A DNA stretch of 64,000 nucleotides from an uncultured bacterium (GTDB lineage Bacteria; Bacillota; Clostridia; UBA1381), in the NCBI GenBank assembly GCA_905215805.1, contig CAJMRL010000010.1:1-64000 (forward strand). Reading direction: 5' to 3'. The notes under the pieces were generated by a model. That model worked only from the letters and a program-made list of their open reading frames with translations. It did no database searches and had not been told where the DNA came from. Made by a program: the position numbers and the translations under genes. Shown here one piece after another: positions 43,584 through 52,420 of this stretch. Each line of letters begins with the position of its first letter. Positions within the stretch are counted from its first letter, which is position 1.

Positions 43584-44151
43584 TGAACAGGTTGTGGAAG
43601 GCAGTTATTATCATCGCGGCAGCGGCGGCTCTTACAGGAGCGGGGGTTTATGCGGGAATGTCAATTCAGAGGAATAATCTTGCGTCAGCCATTCCCAAAA
43701 CGGCTCAGACAACGCCTACGCCAGATACCTCAAAAAACGTATCCTCTGACGATGTCGGAAGATATATAGGAAGAAGCTTTGAGTCGGCGGCAGCTGACGG
43801 CTCTGAAGCAGTTGACAAATTCAGCTGCGACCTGACGACAGACGGAGAACCGGAAACAATTTCTCTCTACAGCTCTCCCGATAAGGCAGACGGCGATTCC
43901 ACCAGATGGATTCTTGAAATAAGCCGTGACGATTCGTATTATACTTTATTCAATCAATAAGCGGCGGTATGGTCTATTATGACATAGGAGAGCTTGACTC
44001 CGACGGAAACATGCTTATAGTTCTCTATATCCGTTCTAAAAACGGTATAGATATAAGAAAATATACATATTCTAAAAACGGATTTGTTGAACAAAAACCG
44101 TTTACCCTTGAGGGAGTGAATATAACTCACACTTCACATGCGGGAATATAA
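43583..44151 (+). pseudogene. Frameshifted gene for a membrane-anchored/secreted protein of unknown function
   Basis: Two reading frames appear to be halves of one gene. The first (43583-43960, 125 residues) has an N-terminal hydrophobic segment (residues 6-26), a Thr/Pro linker and DLTTDGEPETISLYSS. It stops at TAA just after YYTLFNQ. The -1 frame then continues as QSISGGMVYYDIGELDSDGN up to a stop at 44149-44151; its first ATG is at 43969. The two parts read naturally through a shift between about 43931 and 43957, consistent with one missing base. No obvious slippery heptamer is seen. The start has GGAGG before it. Function not recognised. Confidence 0.65.
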
Positions 44152-44187
44152 TAAACGCCGCATATTACGGCGAGAAAGGAAAATATT

Positions 44188-44505
44188 ATGGAAATTACAT
44201 TAACATCAGAAAATTTTGACAGTGAGGTTATGAAAACCGATATGCCAGTGCTTGTTGACTTTTGGGCGCCATGGTGCGGACCATGCCAGATGCTCGGTCC
44301 GATAATCGAAGAGGTAGCGGAAGAATATGAGGGCAAGGCAAAAGTATGCAAGGTCAACGTTGACGAAAACGGTCCGTTAAGCGCACAATTTGCAATAGTT
44401 TCTATTCCTACGGTCATTCTTTTTAAAAACGGAAAGCCTGTTGAAAAGCTCATAGGAGCACATGCAATAGACGATTATGAGGATATAATCGATAAATATT
44501 TATAA
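44188..44505 (+). CDS. trxA: Thioredoxin
   Basis: A 105-residue thioredoxin with the redox motif FWAPWCGPCQM, the buried VDEN turn, and the cis-proline in IVSIPTVILFKNGKPVEKLIGA. General protein-disulfide reductant; the reductase gene is not in the window. GAAAGGA precedes the ATG, and a terminator follows at 44516. Confidence 0.98.
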   Translation: MEITLTSENFDSEVMKTDMPVLVDFWAPWCGPCQMLGPIIEEVAEEYEGKAKVCKVNVDENGPLSAQFAIVSIPTVILFKNGKPVEKLIGAHAIDDYEDIIDKYL

Positions 44506-44515
44506 TTATATACAC

Positions 44516-44540
44516 AAAGGCAGGATTTTTTCCTGCCTTT
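44516..44540 (+). terminator. Terminator after trxA
   Basis: AAAGGCAGGA (44516-44525) pairs with TCCTGCCTTT (44531-44540) around TTTTT, followed by TATGTTT. It lies 11 bases after the trxA stop. Confidence 0.85.
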
Positions 44541-44582
44541 TATGTTTAAATATTCATATTTTTGAATATTTTAAAAAAATAC

Positions 44583-44611
44583 TTGCAATTTTATTCATTA
44601 TGAGTTATAAT
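44583..44611 (+). promoter_or_regulatory. SigA promoter of argD-argF
   Basis: TTGCAA (44583-44588) and TATAAT (44606-44611), spacer 17, 35 bases before the argD ATG. No clear ARG-box operator was recognised. Confidence 0.82.
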
Positions 44612-44646
44612 ATGCGTATTAAACAAATAATAAAGGGAGGATAGTT

Positions 44647-45840
44647 ATGCTTGATGAGATCAAGGCATTAGATAAAAAATATTATATGAACACCTTCGGC
44701 GAAAGACTTAACGTTATGTTTGACCATGGCGAAGGCATGAAGCTTTACAGCGACGCCGGAGATGTATACTATGATTTTCTTGGCGGAATCGCTGTAAACT
44801 CGGTTGGACACGCACATCCTAAGCTTGTAAAGGCTGTATCAGAGCAGGCGGCAAAGGTCATACATACATCAAGCTTGTATTATATAGAGAACCAAGCAAG
44901 ACTTGCTCAGAAGCTTGTTGAAAGCACCTGCGCCGACAAAGCGTTTTTCTGCAACAGCGGAGCCGAGGCAAATGAGGGAGCTATGAAGCTTGCGCGAATT
45001 TATTTCTATAAAAAAGGAATGAACAAAAACGAGATAATTTCTCTCGACCACTCATTCCACGGCAGGACTCTTGCGACCGTAGCTGTAACGGGACAAGAAC
45101 ATTACCAAGCTCCTTACAGACCCAATCTCCCCGGAGTGACACAGGTCGAACCGAATAATTTTGAAGCTTTAAAAGCCGCTGTAACCGATAAAACAGCAGC
45201 AATCATGCTTGAACCAATACAGGGTGAAAGCGGAGTTCATCCCATGGACAAGGAATACCTTCAAAAGGTAAGAGAGCTTTGCAGCGAAAAAAATATAATC
45301 CTCATATTTGACGAGGTACAAACGGGAATGGGACGCACAGGTCACCTCTTTGCCTACCAGCTCTATGGCATAGAACCGGATATTTTTACGTCCGCAAAGG
45401 CTTTGGGCGGCGGTGTTCCGATAGGAGCCGTATGTGCAAAGCAGTTTGTTGCCGATGCGTTCGAGCCGGGTGACCATGGAACTACCTTCGGAGGAAATCC
45501 TCTTGCAACAGCGGCAGGTCTTGCGGTATTTGATATATATGAAAGCGAGAATCTCGTCGAAAACGCTAAGCTTAAGGGAGAGGAATTTAAAAACAAGCTC
45601 AATATGCTAAGGGATAAATATCCGGATAAAATTTCTGACATAAGAGGGGCGGGACTTCTTATAGGAATACAGGTAAAAGATGAGCTTGGAAAAACTGTAT
45701 TTAACAAACTGTTCGAAAATAAAATCCTCACGAGTCTTTGCTCGGGAAATACTATCCGTATCGCTCCGCCTCTTATAATAACAAGCGGAGATATCGATTT
45801 ATTTATAAAAACATTTGAACAAATAATAAAGGAGATATGA
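44647..45840 (+). CDS. argD: Acetylornithine aminotransferase
   Basis: PLP aminotransferase converting N-acetylglutamate 5-semialdehyde to N-acetylornithine in arginine biosynthesis. The 397-residue protein has FLGGIAVNSVGHAHPKLVKA, FFCNSGAEANEGAMKLAR, LDHSFHGRTLATVAVTGQ, LIFDEVQTGMGRTG and the PLP lysine in TSAKALGGGVPIGAV. GGGAGGA precedes the ATG. It is followed directly by argF (stop overlaps an upstream ATG), which supports ArgD over related ornithine or 4-aminobutyrate aminotransferases. Confidence 0.95.
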   Translation: MLDEIKALDKKYYMNTFGERLNVMFDHGEGMKLYSDAGDVYYDFLGGIAVNSVGHAHPKLVKAVSEQAAKVIHTSSLYYIENQARLAQKLVESTCADKAFFCNSGAEANEGAMKLARIYFYKKGMNKNEIISLDHSFHGRTLATVAVTGQEHYQAPYRPNLPGVTQVEPNNFEALKAAVTDKTAAIMLEPIQGESGVHPMDKEYLQKVRELCSEKNIILIFDEVQTGMGRTGHLFAYQLYGIEPDIFTSAKALGGGVPIGAVCAKQFVADAFEPGDHGTTFGGNPLATAAGLAVFDIYESENLVENAKLKGEEFKNKLNMLRDKYPDKISDIRGAGLLIGIQVKDELGKTVFNKLFENKILTSLCSGNTIRIAPPLIITSGDIDLFIKTFEQIIKEI

Positions 45841-45842
45841 TC

Positions 45843-46760
45843 ATGAAAGATTTAATAAGTTTGCATGACCTCACCTCACAGGAGGTAGAAGATTTGTTAA
45901 AGCTTGGACTCAAGCTTAAAAGCGAATTAAAGAACGGAATTCCGCATCCCATATTAAAAGGAAAGACGCTCGGTATGATTTTCACAAAATCATCCACCAG
46001 AACCCGTGTGTCATTTGAAGTAGGCATGACGCAGCTCGGCGGCTACCCGCTGTTTTTATCATCAAATGATATACAGCTCGGACGAGGCGAGTCTATCCAT
46101 GACACAGCAAAGGTGCTTGAGCGTTATCTCGACGGAATCATGATAAGAACTTATGCTCATTCAGATGTTATAGAGCTTGCACAGGAAGCAAGTATTCCGG
46201 TAATCAACGCACTTACTGACCTACTTCACCCATGTCAGGTACTTGCGGATCTTATGACGGCATATGAGCATAAGGGTAAGCTTGAAGGACTTAAGCTCGC
46301 ATACATAGGAGACGGAAACAATATGGCACATTCGCTTATGTACGGATGCGCCAAGGCAGGTCTTGACTGTGCTATAGCCACTCCAAAGGATTACGCATGC
46401 GATGCAGAAGTCGTTGCAAATGCAAAGGATGACTTTAAGAAATCCGGCAAAACGCTGCTTCTTACGGATGATCCCGCAGCGGCAATAGCCGACGCGGATA
46501 TTGTCTATACGGATACATGGGTTTCTATGGGCATGGAAGAGGAAAAGGAAATAAGACAGAAGGCATTCAAGGGCTACTGTGTTGACAAGGAGCTTTTCTC
46601 GCACGCAAAGAGCGATGCAATTTTCATGCACTGCCTGCCTGCATACAGGGGTTATGAGGTAACCGAGGATGTAATAGACGGTCCTCAAAGCGTTATCTTT
46701 GATGAGGCAGAAAACAGACTCCATGCTCAAAAAGCTGTTATGGCTACGCTGATGGCATAA
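45843..46760 (+). CDS. argF: Ornithine carbamoyltransferase
   Basis: Transfers the carbamoyl group to ornithine, giving citrulline. Of about 305 residues, it has the carbamoyl-phosphate motif KSSTRTRVSFEVGM, HPCQVLADLMT, the ornithine loop TDTWVSMGMEEEKE and the catalytic HCLPAYRG. The ATG at 45837 overlaps argD, but AAGGAG is eight bases before 45843, so that start is preferred. Confidence 0.98.
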   Translation: MKDLISLHDLTSQEVEDLLKLGLKLKSELKNGIPHPILKGKTLGMIFTKSSTRTRVSFEVGMTQLGGYPLFLSSNDIQLGRGESIHDTAKVLERYLDGIMIRTYAHSDVIELAQEASIPVINALTDLLHPCQVLADLMTAYEHKGKLEGLKLAYIGDGNNMAHSLMYGCAKAGLDCAIATPKDYACDAEVVANAKDDFKKSGKTLLLTDDPAAAIADADIVYTDTWVSMGMEEEKEIRQKAFKGYCVDKELFSHAKSDAIFMHCLPAYRGYEVTEDVIDGPQSVIFDEAENRLHAQKAVMATLMA

Positions 46761-46774
46761 AATCAAATTTTTAG

Positions 46775-46829
46775 ATACCCTCGAAAGCTTGACTAAACAT
46801 GGCGGACAGCCGCAAGTTTACGAGGGTAT
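46775..46829 (+). repeat. Long inverted repeat between argF and the GNAT gene
   Basis: ATACCCTCG (46775-46783) pairs perfectly with CGAGGGTAT (46821-46829). Inside, CTTG pairs with CAAG and GGC with GCC, so the transcript would fold into a branched or extended stem of 55 nt. No T-run follows, so a plain terminator is unlikely. The role is unknown. Confidence 0.55.
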
Positions 46830-46856
46830 TCATCATTTTGGAAAGGACATGATATA

Positions 46857-47342
46857 ATGCTTGCCGATTATCAGTCTTTTTTTGAGGTACGGCTTGCACA
46901 TTATGACGATATACCGGCTATAATGTGCATAACGCGCGATGCGTTTACAAAATATAAGGAGCTTGCCGGAATAGACCGTGTGGACGCGCTTAACGAAACC
47001 GAACAGGACATAAAAAATGATATAGATACAAAAATCGTACTCATCGCAACTCAAGACGGCGAACCTGTCGGCAGCGTGAGAGTAGCAGTTTCTGATAATC
47101 ACAGCGCCTACCTTTCTCGTTTCGGAGTCAAACCGGACAGTCAGAATAACGGAATAGGAAAAAGCATGATGAATTTGGTTGACAGAATAATGATAAAGAA
47201 AGGCGTTAAACGCCTTAGTCTACATACCGGATCAAAAATATCATCGCTTATACGCTTTTATTACGGACGCGGATTTTTTATCGAGTCTACCGATACCGAC
47301 CGCGGTTATGTACGCGCTTTGCTTGTTAAGGAATACAGTTAA
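46857..47342 (+). CDS. GNAT-family N-acetyltransferase
   Basis: A 161-residue acetyltransferase: VRLAHYDDIPAIMCITRDAF at the N-terminus, LIATQDGEPVGSVRVAV, and the acetyl-CoA segment YLSRFGVKPDSQNNGIGKSMMNLV, which has a Q/NNGIG form of the RxxGxG loop. The C-terminal LSLHTGSKISSLIRFYYGRGF matches the family. The substrate is unknown. It lies 96 bases after argF behind an inverted repeat and ends in a strong terminator. Confidence 0.88.
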   Translation: MLADYQSFFEVRLAHYDDIPAIMCITRDAFTKYKELAGIDRVDALNETEQDIKNDIDTKIVLIATQDGEPVGSVRVAVSDNHSAYLSRFGVKPDSQNNGIGKSMMNLVDRIMIKKGVKRLSLHTGSKISSLIRFYYGRGFFIESTDTDRGYVRALLVKEYS

Positions 47343-47360
47343 ATATACATATATAAGGCA

Positions 47361-47392
47361 AAAAAACAGTAATCAAGCATTACTGTTTTTTT
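47361..47392 (+). terminator. Terminator after the GNAT gene
   Basis: AAAAAACAGTAAT pairs with ATTACTGTTTTTT around CAAGC and continues into a T-run and GTTTTATT. It lies 19 bases after the stop codon. Confidence 0.88.
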
Positions 47393-47493
47393 GTTTTATT
47401 ATCAATCCCAAAAAACCTCAAATAACCCCAAATAAAACGAAAAACATACGACAATTATGGCAAAAATACAGTAAAATAAAGAAAAAATACACC

Positions 47494-47522
47494 TTGAAAA
47501 TACTCATATTATATGGTAGAAT
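47494..47522 (+). promoter_or_regulatory. Promoter in an otherwise gene-free stretch (candidate sRNA)
   Basis: TTGAAA (47494-47499) and TAGAAT (47517-47522) with a 17-base spacer. No ORF with a ribosome binding site follows. The next plus-strand signal is the terminator at 47601-47643. Confidence 0.6.
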
Positions 47523-47528
47523 ACAGAT

Positions 47529-47643
47529 AATTCATAAGGCAATAAGTTAATTTATATATATTTTGGTTTTTAATATCGAAAAACCTCTCTCTCCCAATAT
47601 TGGATTAAAGCGGACTGTTTAAGTCCGCTTTAATCCATTTTTT
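47529..47643 (+). ncRNA. Candidate small RNA
   Basis: The interval from the expected start of the promoter at 47494 to the terminator would give a transcript of about 115 nt. It contains GGTTTTT paired with AAAAACC (about 47562-47587) and then the 16-bp terminator stem with a T-run. No convincing coding frame is present. It lies between a GNAT terminator and the convergent end of an esterase gene. This is inference from signals only. Confidence 0.4.
47601..47643 (+). terminator. Strong plus-strand terminator
   Basis: A perfect 16-bp stem (47601-47616 with 47622-47637) around GTTTA, followed by TTTTTTATAG on the plus strand. On the minus strand there is no T-run, so it does not look designed for the neighbouring minus-strand esterase gene. 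Confidence 0.8.
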
Positions 47644-47656
47644 ATAGCTTTTTATT

Positions 47657-48745
47657 TTAAATCTTTGTAATATCGGCGTCTATATCCTCGATCGGAACAT
47701 TAACGAGTCCTATAGTTTTCAAGTGCTCCCGCATTTCGCTGTTGTCGAAGCTGTCGCCCTTATCTGCATATACCTGCTCTGTTTCTATCCGGCTTTCGTC
47801 TACAAACCGCGCTATTGGCTCAATATTGTTTTTTACCGCCTCCTGTGCAAACATTTTAGCTATAAGACTACCTCCTATATCATTTGTATGAGTATAATCG
47901 CGCTCTTCTCCCTTGCATCGGAAAAAGTTCCATGATTTTACCGGTCCCGCCGTTGTAAAATAATCCGTAGTCCTCTTCCACATATCCACAAAAGGCACAT
48001 CAAGCTCCTCTGCTACAGCCTTAACCGCATCACGATATTCACCCAAAAGATTTCTAAGACTTCCGTCCGGCTCAAATATTATACGGTTTATTGGAGAATT
48101 AAGTATCGGATATGCTCCGCGCTCCTTTGCATAATTCACCATATAGCGAAGGTTCTCAGCATATCCGCCGAATGCCGCAAGCTCCTCAAGCTTCTGGTCA
48201 TTATGTCCGAACTCACATATAAGAACATCACCCTGTTTGATCTTATCCTTGAATGCAGTCCAGTTTACCGCAAGAAACTCTTTTGTATGCGATCCGGACT
48301 GCGCATGATTTGAAACGGCTATTCCGGGCTTTAGAAGTCCCTGCAATGCCTGCCCCCAGCCGCAATAGGTCTCAGACGGAACATACGGATACTCTGCCGG
48401 CTGGTCGGTTACCGTTGAGTCGCCCGCGATAAAAACAGTGGGTATATCAACAGGTGATACCGCCGCGGTAGCTGTGACCGCTCCATCACATAATATGTAT
48501 ATCTGAGCATATTCAACCTTTGTATATTCCTCGCCGCTTTTATGATAATCGCATACGCTTGCATTAAATACAATATCTCTTGTTTCACCGCTGCGTATAC
48601 TCTCGTCCACCCTTATAAATCTGCGGCTCTGAGAGAGCACGGTATATACCGTATCTTCATGCGCCTTTATTGTGAGCGTTACCTCATAATTTCCGTTAGG
48701 TACCGGCATTTCTATTTTCAGCGGTTCATTTTTATAGCTTTTCAT
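47657..48745 (-). CDS. SGNH/GDSL acetylesterase (rhamnogalacturonan acetylesterase-like), cytoplasmic form
   Basis: A 362-residue esterase without signal peptide. Residues about 1-100 form a beta-rich domain (IEMPVPNGNYEVTLTIKAHE). The SGNH hydrolase core at about 105-315 shows block I VFIAGDSTVTDQ, block II GWGQAL, a glycine/asparagine block in NHAQSGSHTKEF, block III EFGHNDQ and the catalytic pair in DYTHTND. The pattern fits rhamnogalacturonan acetylesterases (CE12, RhgT-like), which deacetylate pectin fragments. The ATG overlaps the fbp stop (TAATG). The operon also holds a secreted relative. Confidence 0.87.
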   Translation of the reverse strand: MKSYKNEPLKIEMPVPNGNYEVTLTIKAHEDTVYTVLSQSRRFIRVDESIRSGETRDIVFNASVCDYHKSGEEYTKVEYAQIYILCDGAVTATAAVSPVDIPTVFIAGDSTVTDQPAEYPYVPSETYCGWGQALQGLLKPGIAVSNHAQSGSHTKEFLAVNWTAFKDKIKQGDVLICEFGHNDQKLEELAAFGGYAENLRYMVNYAKERGAYPILNSPINRIIFEPDGSLRNLLGEYRDAVKAVAEELDVPFVDMWKRTTDYFTTAGPVKSWNFFRCKGEERDYTHTNDIGGSLIAKMFAQEAVKNNIEPIARFVDESRIETEQVYADKGDSFDNSEMREHLKTIGLVNVPIEDIDADITKI

Positions 48746-50700
48746 TATTTTATTAATCCCTTTCTGTATGCTGCCACAAGCGCTTTAAGCGCGTCTATTC
48801 TGCCCTGCAGGGCTTTTCCCTTATCCGTATCCTCAACAAGCAGACGTTTCGGCGCCCGCTCTATAACATCAAGAGTTGAATACATATCTTCATCCTTTGT
48901 AACAGCCGTTTCCACAGATTCAAACGCATCATGAGCGCTTAAAAGAAGTCCGTGAGAATTGAACAGCAGCGTATATCCTGCAATACCTGTCTGCGACTGG
49001 TATGCTCTTGAAAGCCCGCCGTCTATGACAAGCAGCTTTCCGCCGGCTTTTATCGGACTTTCTCCCTTTTTTATCTTAACCGGAACATGACCGTTTATAA
49101 TATGCGAAAAGCTGTTGGGCTTTATTCCGAATTCCCGAAGTATCTTATTACATATTTCGGGCTTTTCTATCAGCTTGTAATACGGGTCTTTAATTTCCGT
49201 CCAAGTGCTTTCGTCTTCTATAAAATACCTCTCGAACGTGGTCATCTTATTCTTTCCGTATACCGGAGAATAGCAGCCGCACCACAAAAACCACAAAAAA
49301 TCCTCTCCGTATTTTTTTTCCGGAGTGCCATGCTTTGCGAAATATCCCTCACGGGCAATGATCTCCGCCTTATCCATCAGAGCCTTTCCCTTGACCTTTT
49401 CCCCGCCCAGAGTTACCTCATGGAAGCTTCCGTCAGGATTCATGGGTATGCAGCCGTGATAGAGCAGATTGTTATTGATATTTAAATATATACTGCCTTT
49501 ATTATATATAAAGCGTATATGGCGCTGAAGCTTTTCGGAATGCAGAAAAGATGAGCGCAAAAGCTCCATAAGCTCATTTTCCGCCTGTGTAAGCTCATAT
49601 GGACGCTCAGGATTTATAGTCGGGAAATTATGGTCACGCAGCATATATTTCTTTCCTTCAATAGTAATTGTTCCGGTGACAAAATCTATTTTATCAAGCA
49701 TAAGATGGTTATCCATATGGAACTCGGGATGACGCTTTATAAGCTGTCCCTCAAGCTTGAACTGAATAATAGATATTGCCTTGTGCATCTTAGCCCATAA
49801 CTCCGAATCATGCTTTGAAAGCTTTACCATATTGGGGTTGCGCGGGATAAAGTATTTACACGGATCCTTCGCATAGGTCTCCATTGCAAATACCGTAAGG
49901 GGACGCATGTTTATGCCGTAGCCGTCCTCTATACAGTCAAAATTGCAATACTTTGTGGATATGGCAAGCACTGTCGCTATACATACAAGCGACCCTGCCG
50001 CCGCTCCCATCCATTGAACATCATGATTTCCCCACTGTATATCTACGCTGTGATAATTTTCAAGCGTATCTAAAATTATATCAGCTCTCGGTCCGCGGTC
50101 AAATATATCTCCTATAATATGAAGCTTTCCTATCGCAAGATTTTGTATAAGATTGGACATATCCACAATAAAAGCATCCGCCTGACCAAGCTCCACTATG
50201 GTCTGTATACATTTGTTGTAATAGCCTTCCTTATCAGAGCCGAAATCATTATCCGCATGTATAAGCTCATCGATTATATCTCCAAAAGATGACGGCAAAA
50301 GACTCCTGATAGACGCCCTTGTATATTTTGAAGCTATCACACGGCATATCTCTATAAGCCTGTAAAGGGTTATTTTATACCAATCGTCTATATTATCAAC
50401 CGAACGCTTTATTATATCAAGCTTTTGCTCGGGATAATATATAAGCGTTGAGAGCGTCTGACGGTCATGCTCAGAAAGAGTCCTTCCGTAAATGGATGTT
50501 ATCTTATCTTTTATTACTCCCGACGCATTTTTTAATATATGAAGAAAAGACTCATATTCACCATGAATATCGCTCATAAAATGCTCCGTCAGCTTAGGCA
50601 TTTTTTGCAGCGACTGCAAAGAAATTATCTCAGAGCATGCCGCAGTTATTGTCGGATACTGTTCTGAAAGCAGTCTAAGATAATCAATCGTATAATTCAT
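48745..50700 (-). CDS. fbp: Fructose-1,6-bisphosphatase class III
   Basis: Gluconeogenic phosphatase of the Firmicutes-specific class III, a calcineurin-like metallophosphatase. The 651-residue length is typical. Metal-site motifs: HFMSDIHGEYESFLHIL, IIGDIFDRGPRADII, QWGNHDVQWMGAAAGS and INGHVPVKIKKGESPIKA (adjoining blocks). A GGAGGG precedes the ATG. It sits between two acetylesterase genes, so growth on plant sugars may be the link, but that is inference. Confidence 0.97.
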   Translation of the reverse strand: MNYTIDYLRLLSEQYPTITAACSEIISLQSLQKMPKLTEHFMSDIHGEYESFLHILKNASGVIKDKITSIYGRTLSEHDRQTLSTLIYYPEQKLDIIKRSVDNIDDWYKITLYRLIEICRVIASKYTRASIRSLLPSSFGDIIDELIHADNDFGSDKEGYYNKCIQTIVELGQADAFIVDMSNLIQNLAIGKLHIIGDIFDRGPRADIILDTLENYHSVDIQWGNHDVQWMGAAAGSLVCIATVLAISTKYCNFDCIEDGYGINMRPLTVFAMETYAKDPCKYFIPRNPNMVKLSKHDSELWAKMHKAISIIQFKLEGQLIKRHPEFHMDNHLMLDKIDFVTGTITIEGKKYMLRDHNFPTINPERPYELTQAENELMELLRSSFLHSEKLQRHIRFIYNKGSIYLNINNNLLYHGCIPMNPDGSFHEVTLGGEKVKGKALMDKAEIIAREGYFAKHGTPEKKYGEDFLWFLWCGCYSPVYGKNKMTTFERYFIEDESTWTEIKDPYYKLIEKPEICNKILREFGIKPNSFSHIINGHVPVKIKKGESPIKAGGKLLVIDGGLSRAYQSQTGIAGYTLLFNSHGLLLSAHDAFESVETAVTKDEDMYSTLDVIERAPKRLLVEDTDKGKALQGRIDALKALVAAYRKGLIK

Positions 50701-50746
50701 TTGTTTACCCTCCTGTCTCTTTATTTATAATATCTCAGCTTATTCA

Positions 50747-52288
50747 CTATTCCAATACAATACTGTCCGCAAAAAGCCTTTGCGCCGTATCATACGGAAC
50801 TGAGAAATCAGGCTGTACGGAAAATCCGTTCCAATCCTGAATCAGTCCGTCCTTGATCAAGTACGCCTTACAGTTTGTACAATATTCGTCAAGCAGTATC
50901 GTATCTCTTTTGAGCGGATCTAAAACATCATATGCCGGTAAGGTCCAATTTATAATATTTGAACCTATGACCGCTCCCCTTTCGTTATAGCAGTTCACCA
51001 AAAGCTTTATTTTCTGCGGATATGGAGAAAGATTCTGCACATTTATCAAATTGCCGTCATAAACGCCGGAGCTTTTGAGCGTAATATCATTGCTCACACC
51101 GTAATCATATATATTACCTTCAAATGCCGTAAGTCCCTGCCGGCAAAGCTCCTCAACAATAAGACGCGCCATTTGTCCAGCTCCTTCTCTGCTCGCGTGA
51201 AGAGTGTCCTGCTCTCCGGACCAGTTTATCCAGTAGAGCCGCTTTGCTCCGTCATAGCCTATAGCGGTAAAATATGCCGACGCCAGATCATGCAGGTCTA
51301 TATAATGTATTCTCTGCTCCTGTGCAACTTTCTTCGCTGTAGTCTTGTACCAGCGTCCGGGCTGATAACATACGCCGTCTGTGTCAAAGTCGGTGAGCTT
51401 TCCCTCTGTTGTAAATATGATCGGAACAGCGCCTTTTGCTATAACCCGCTTTACCATCTCTGTCATGCTTTGATAAAACTCATCCTCGTTTGAATCTACC
51501 TGGTCATTTATTCCGAAGCCGATCATAAAATAATCACCCGCTTCTATAAAATGCTCCACTGCGGCAAACTGCCCGTCATTTAAAAATCCCTTTGCGCACT
51601 GTCCTCCGGTGGCATAGTTCTGAACATAAATATTTGAAGGAAGATAATTACCTATCATCTGTCCCCAGCCGCCTCTGTGTCCGGGATCAAGCTCCGTATC
51701 GAAATACAGCGGATAATATGTGGAGGTTATGGAATCTCCCGCAATGAACAGCCTTGTCCTCCTTGCCTCAGCAGTGCCCAGCCGCTTTATCTCAATAGTG
51801 CTTATAGAATATTCCGTATTGGGCTTTCCGGCTACCGGAGCTATATTTAACTGACCGTCTTCCACCAAAATTTCAGTCGATGCCATGGCGCCGCTTGAAG
51901 TCATATTCATAATAGTATAATACCCTTCCATATCAATACTCATAGTCGTGATATTTCCGGCATGTATCGTGACCTGATATAATCCGTTCGGTACATCTAC
52001 ATTAAATGTATTCTCTGTTCCTGTCTGGGCAAAATCGAATGCGACCGCATCCGAATATGGTCCGTCACCGTTTGCTTCGACATTCCTGACAGGCGTTAAA
52101 TGCGCAAAGCCATATCCTATTTCCGGAGTATATCTGTCAGAAGCGCTTACCTGTATATATCCTGTATTCGGAATATCCCCCAAGTCAAAAAAAAGCGTTT
52201 CCCCGTCTGATACTGGAATCTGCGCATAAGCCGCCGCCGAACACAAAAGCGCCGAAAGTAAGGCTGCAGCGCCGATCATTTTTTTCAT
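50747..52288 (-). CDS. Secreted SGNH acetylesterase (rhamnogalacturonan acetylesterase-like)
   Basis: A 513-residue exported protein. Residues 1-22 are a signal peptide ending AAAYA. Residues about 25-180 form a beta-sandwich, carbohydrate-binding-like domain (FDLGDIPNTGYIQVSASDRY). The SGNH core at about 180-395 shows LFIAGDSITSTYY, GWGQMIGNYL, NYATGGQCAKGFL, FMIGFGINDQVDS and the C-terminal histidine in DTLHASREGAGQMARL. A C-terminal 110-residue domain has no family assigned by eye. Probably deacetylates extracellular pectin. First gene of the unit with fbp and a second esterase. Confidence 0.87.
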   Translation of the reverse strand: MKKMIGAAALLSALLCSAAAYAQIPVSDGETLFFDLGDIPNTGYIQVSASDRYTPEIGYGFAHLTPVRNVEANGDGPYSDAVAFDFAQTGTENTFNVDVPNGLYQVTIHAGNITTMSIDMEGYYTIMNMTSSGAMASTEILVEDGQLNIAPVAGKPNTEYSISTIEIKRLGTAEARRTRLFIAGDSITSTYYPLYFDTELDPGHRGGWGQMIGNYLPSNIYVQNYATGGQCAKGFLNDGQFAAVEHFIEAGDYFMIGFGINDQVDSNEDEFYQSMTEMVKRVIAKGAVPIIFTTEGKLTDFDTDGVCYQPGRWYKTTAKKVAQEQRIHYIDLHDLASAYFTAIGYDGAKRLYWINWSGEQDTLHASREGAGQMARLIVEELCRQGLTAFEGNIYDYGVSNDITLKSSGVYDGNLINVQNLSPYPQKIKLLVNCYNERGAVIGSNIINWTLPAYDVLDPLKRDTILLDEYCTNCKAYLIKDGLIQDWNGFSVQPDFSVPYDTAQRLFADSIVLE

Positions 52289-52311
52289 AAAATCATTCCT
52301 TTCAATTATAT

Positions 52312-52340
52312 ATTATATAAGAACTTATTAAAAAAATCAA
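52312..52340 (-). promoter_or_regulatory. Promoter of the esterase-fbp-esterase operon
   Basis: On the minus strand TTGATT (52335-52340) and TATAAT (52312-52317), spacer 17, 24 bases before the esterase ATG. GAAAGGAATG supplies the ribosome binding site. Confidence 0.75.
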
Positions 52341-52387
52341 CCCTATATATAATTTTTACACAAAAATAAAAAAAATTCAAAAAAACC

Positions 52388-52416
52388 TTGACTTTTTAAT
52401 GCTCATGTGTTAATAT
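52388..52416 (+). promoter_or_regulatory. SigA promoter of rplJ-rplL
   Basis: TTGACT (52388-52393) and TAATAT (52411-52416), spacer 17, immediately before the L10 leader. Confidence 0.85.
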
Positions 52417-52420
52417 GTAA

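Noticed and set aside
43920..43965. Programmed -1 frameshifting in the broken gene
   Set aside because: No clear slippery heptamer in the correct phase and no strong downstream structure were seen; a base loss is simpler.
47308..47550. An 80-codon frame after the GNAT gene
   Set aside because: It runs through the GNAT terminator and an AT-rich stretch, with no ribosome binding site; lysine/isoleucine-rich noise.
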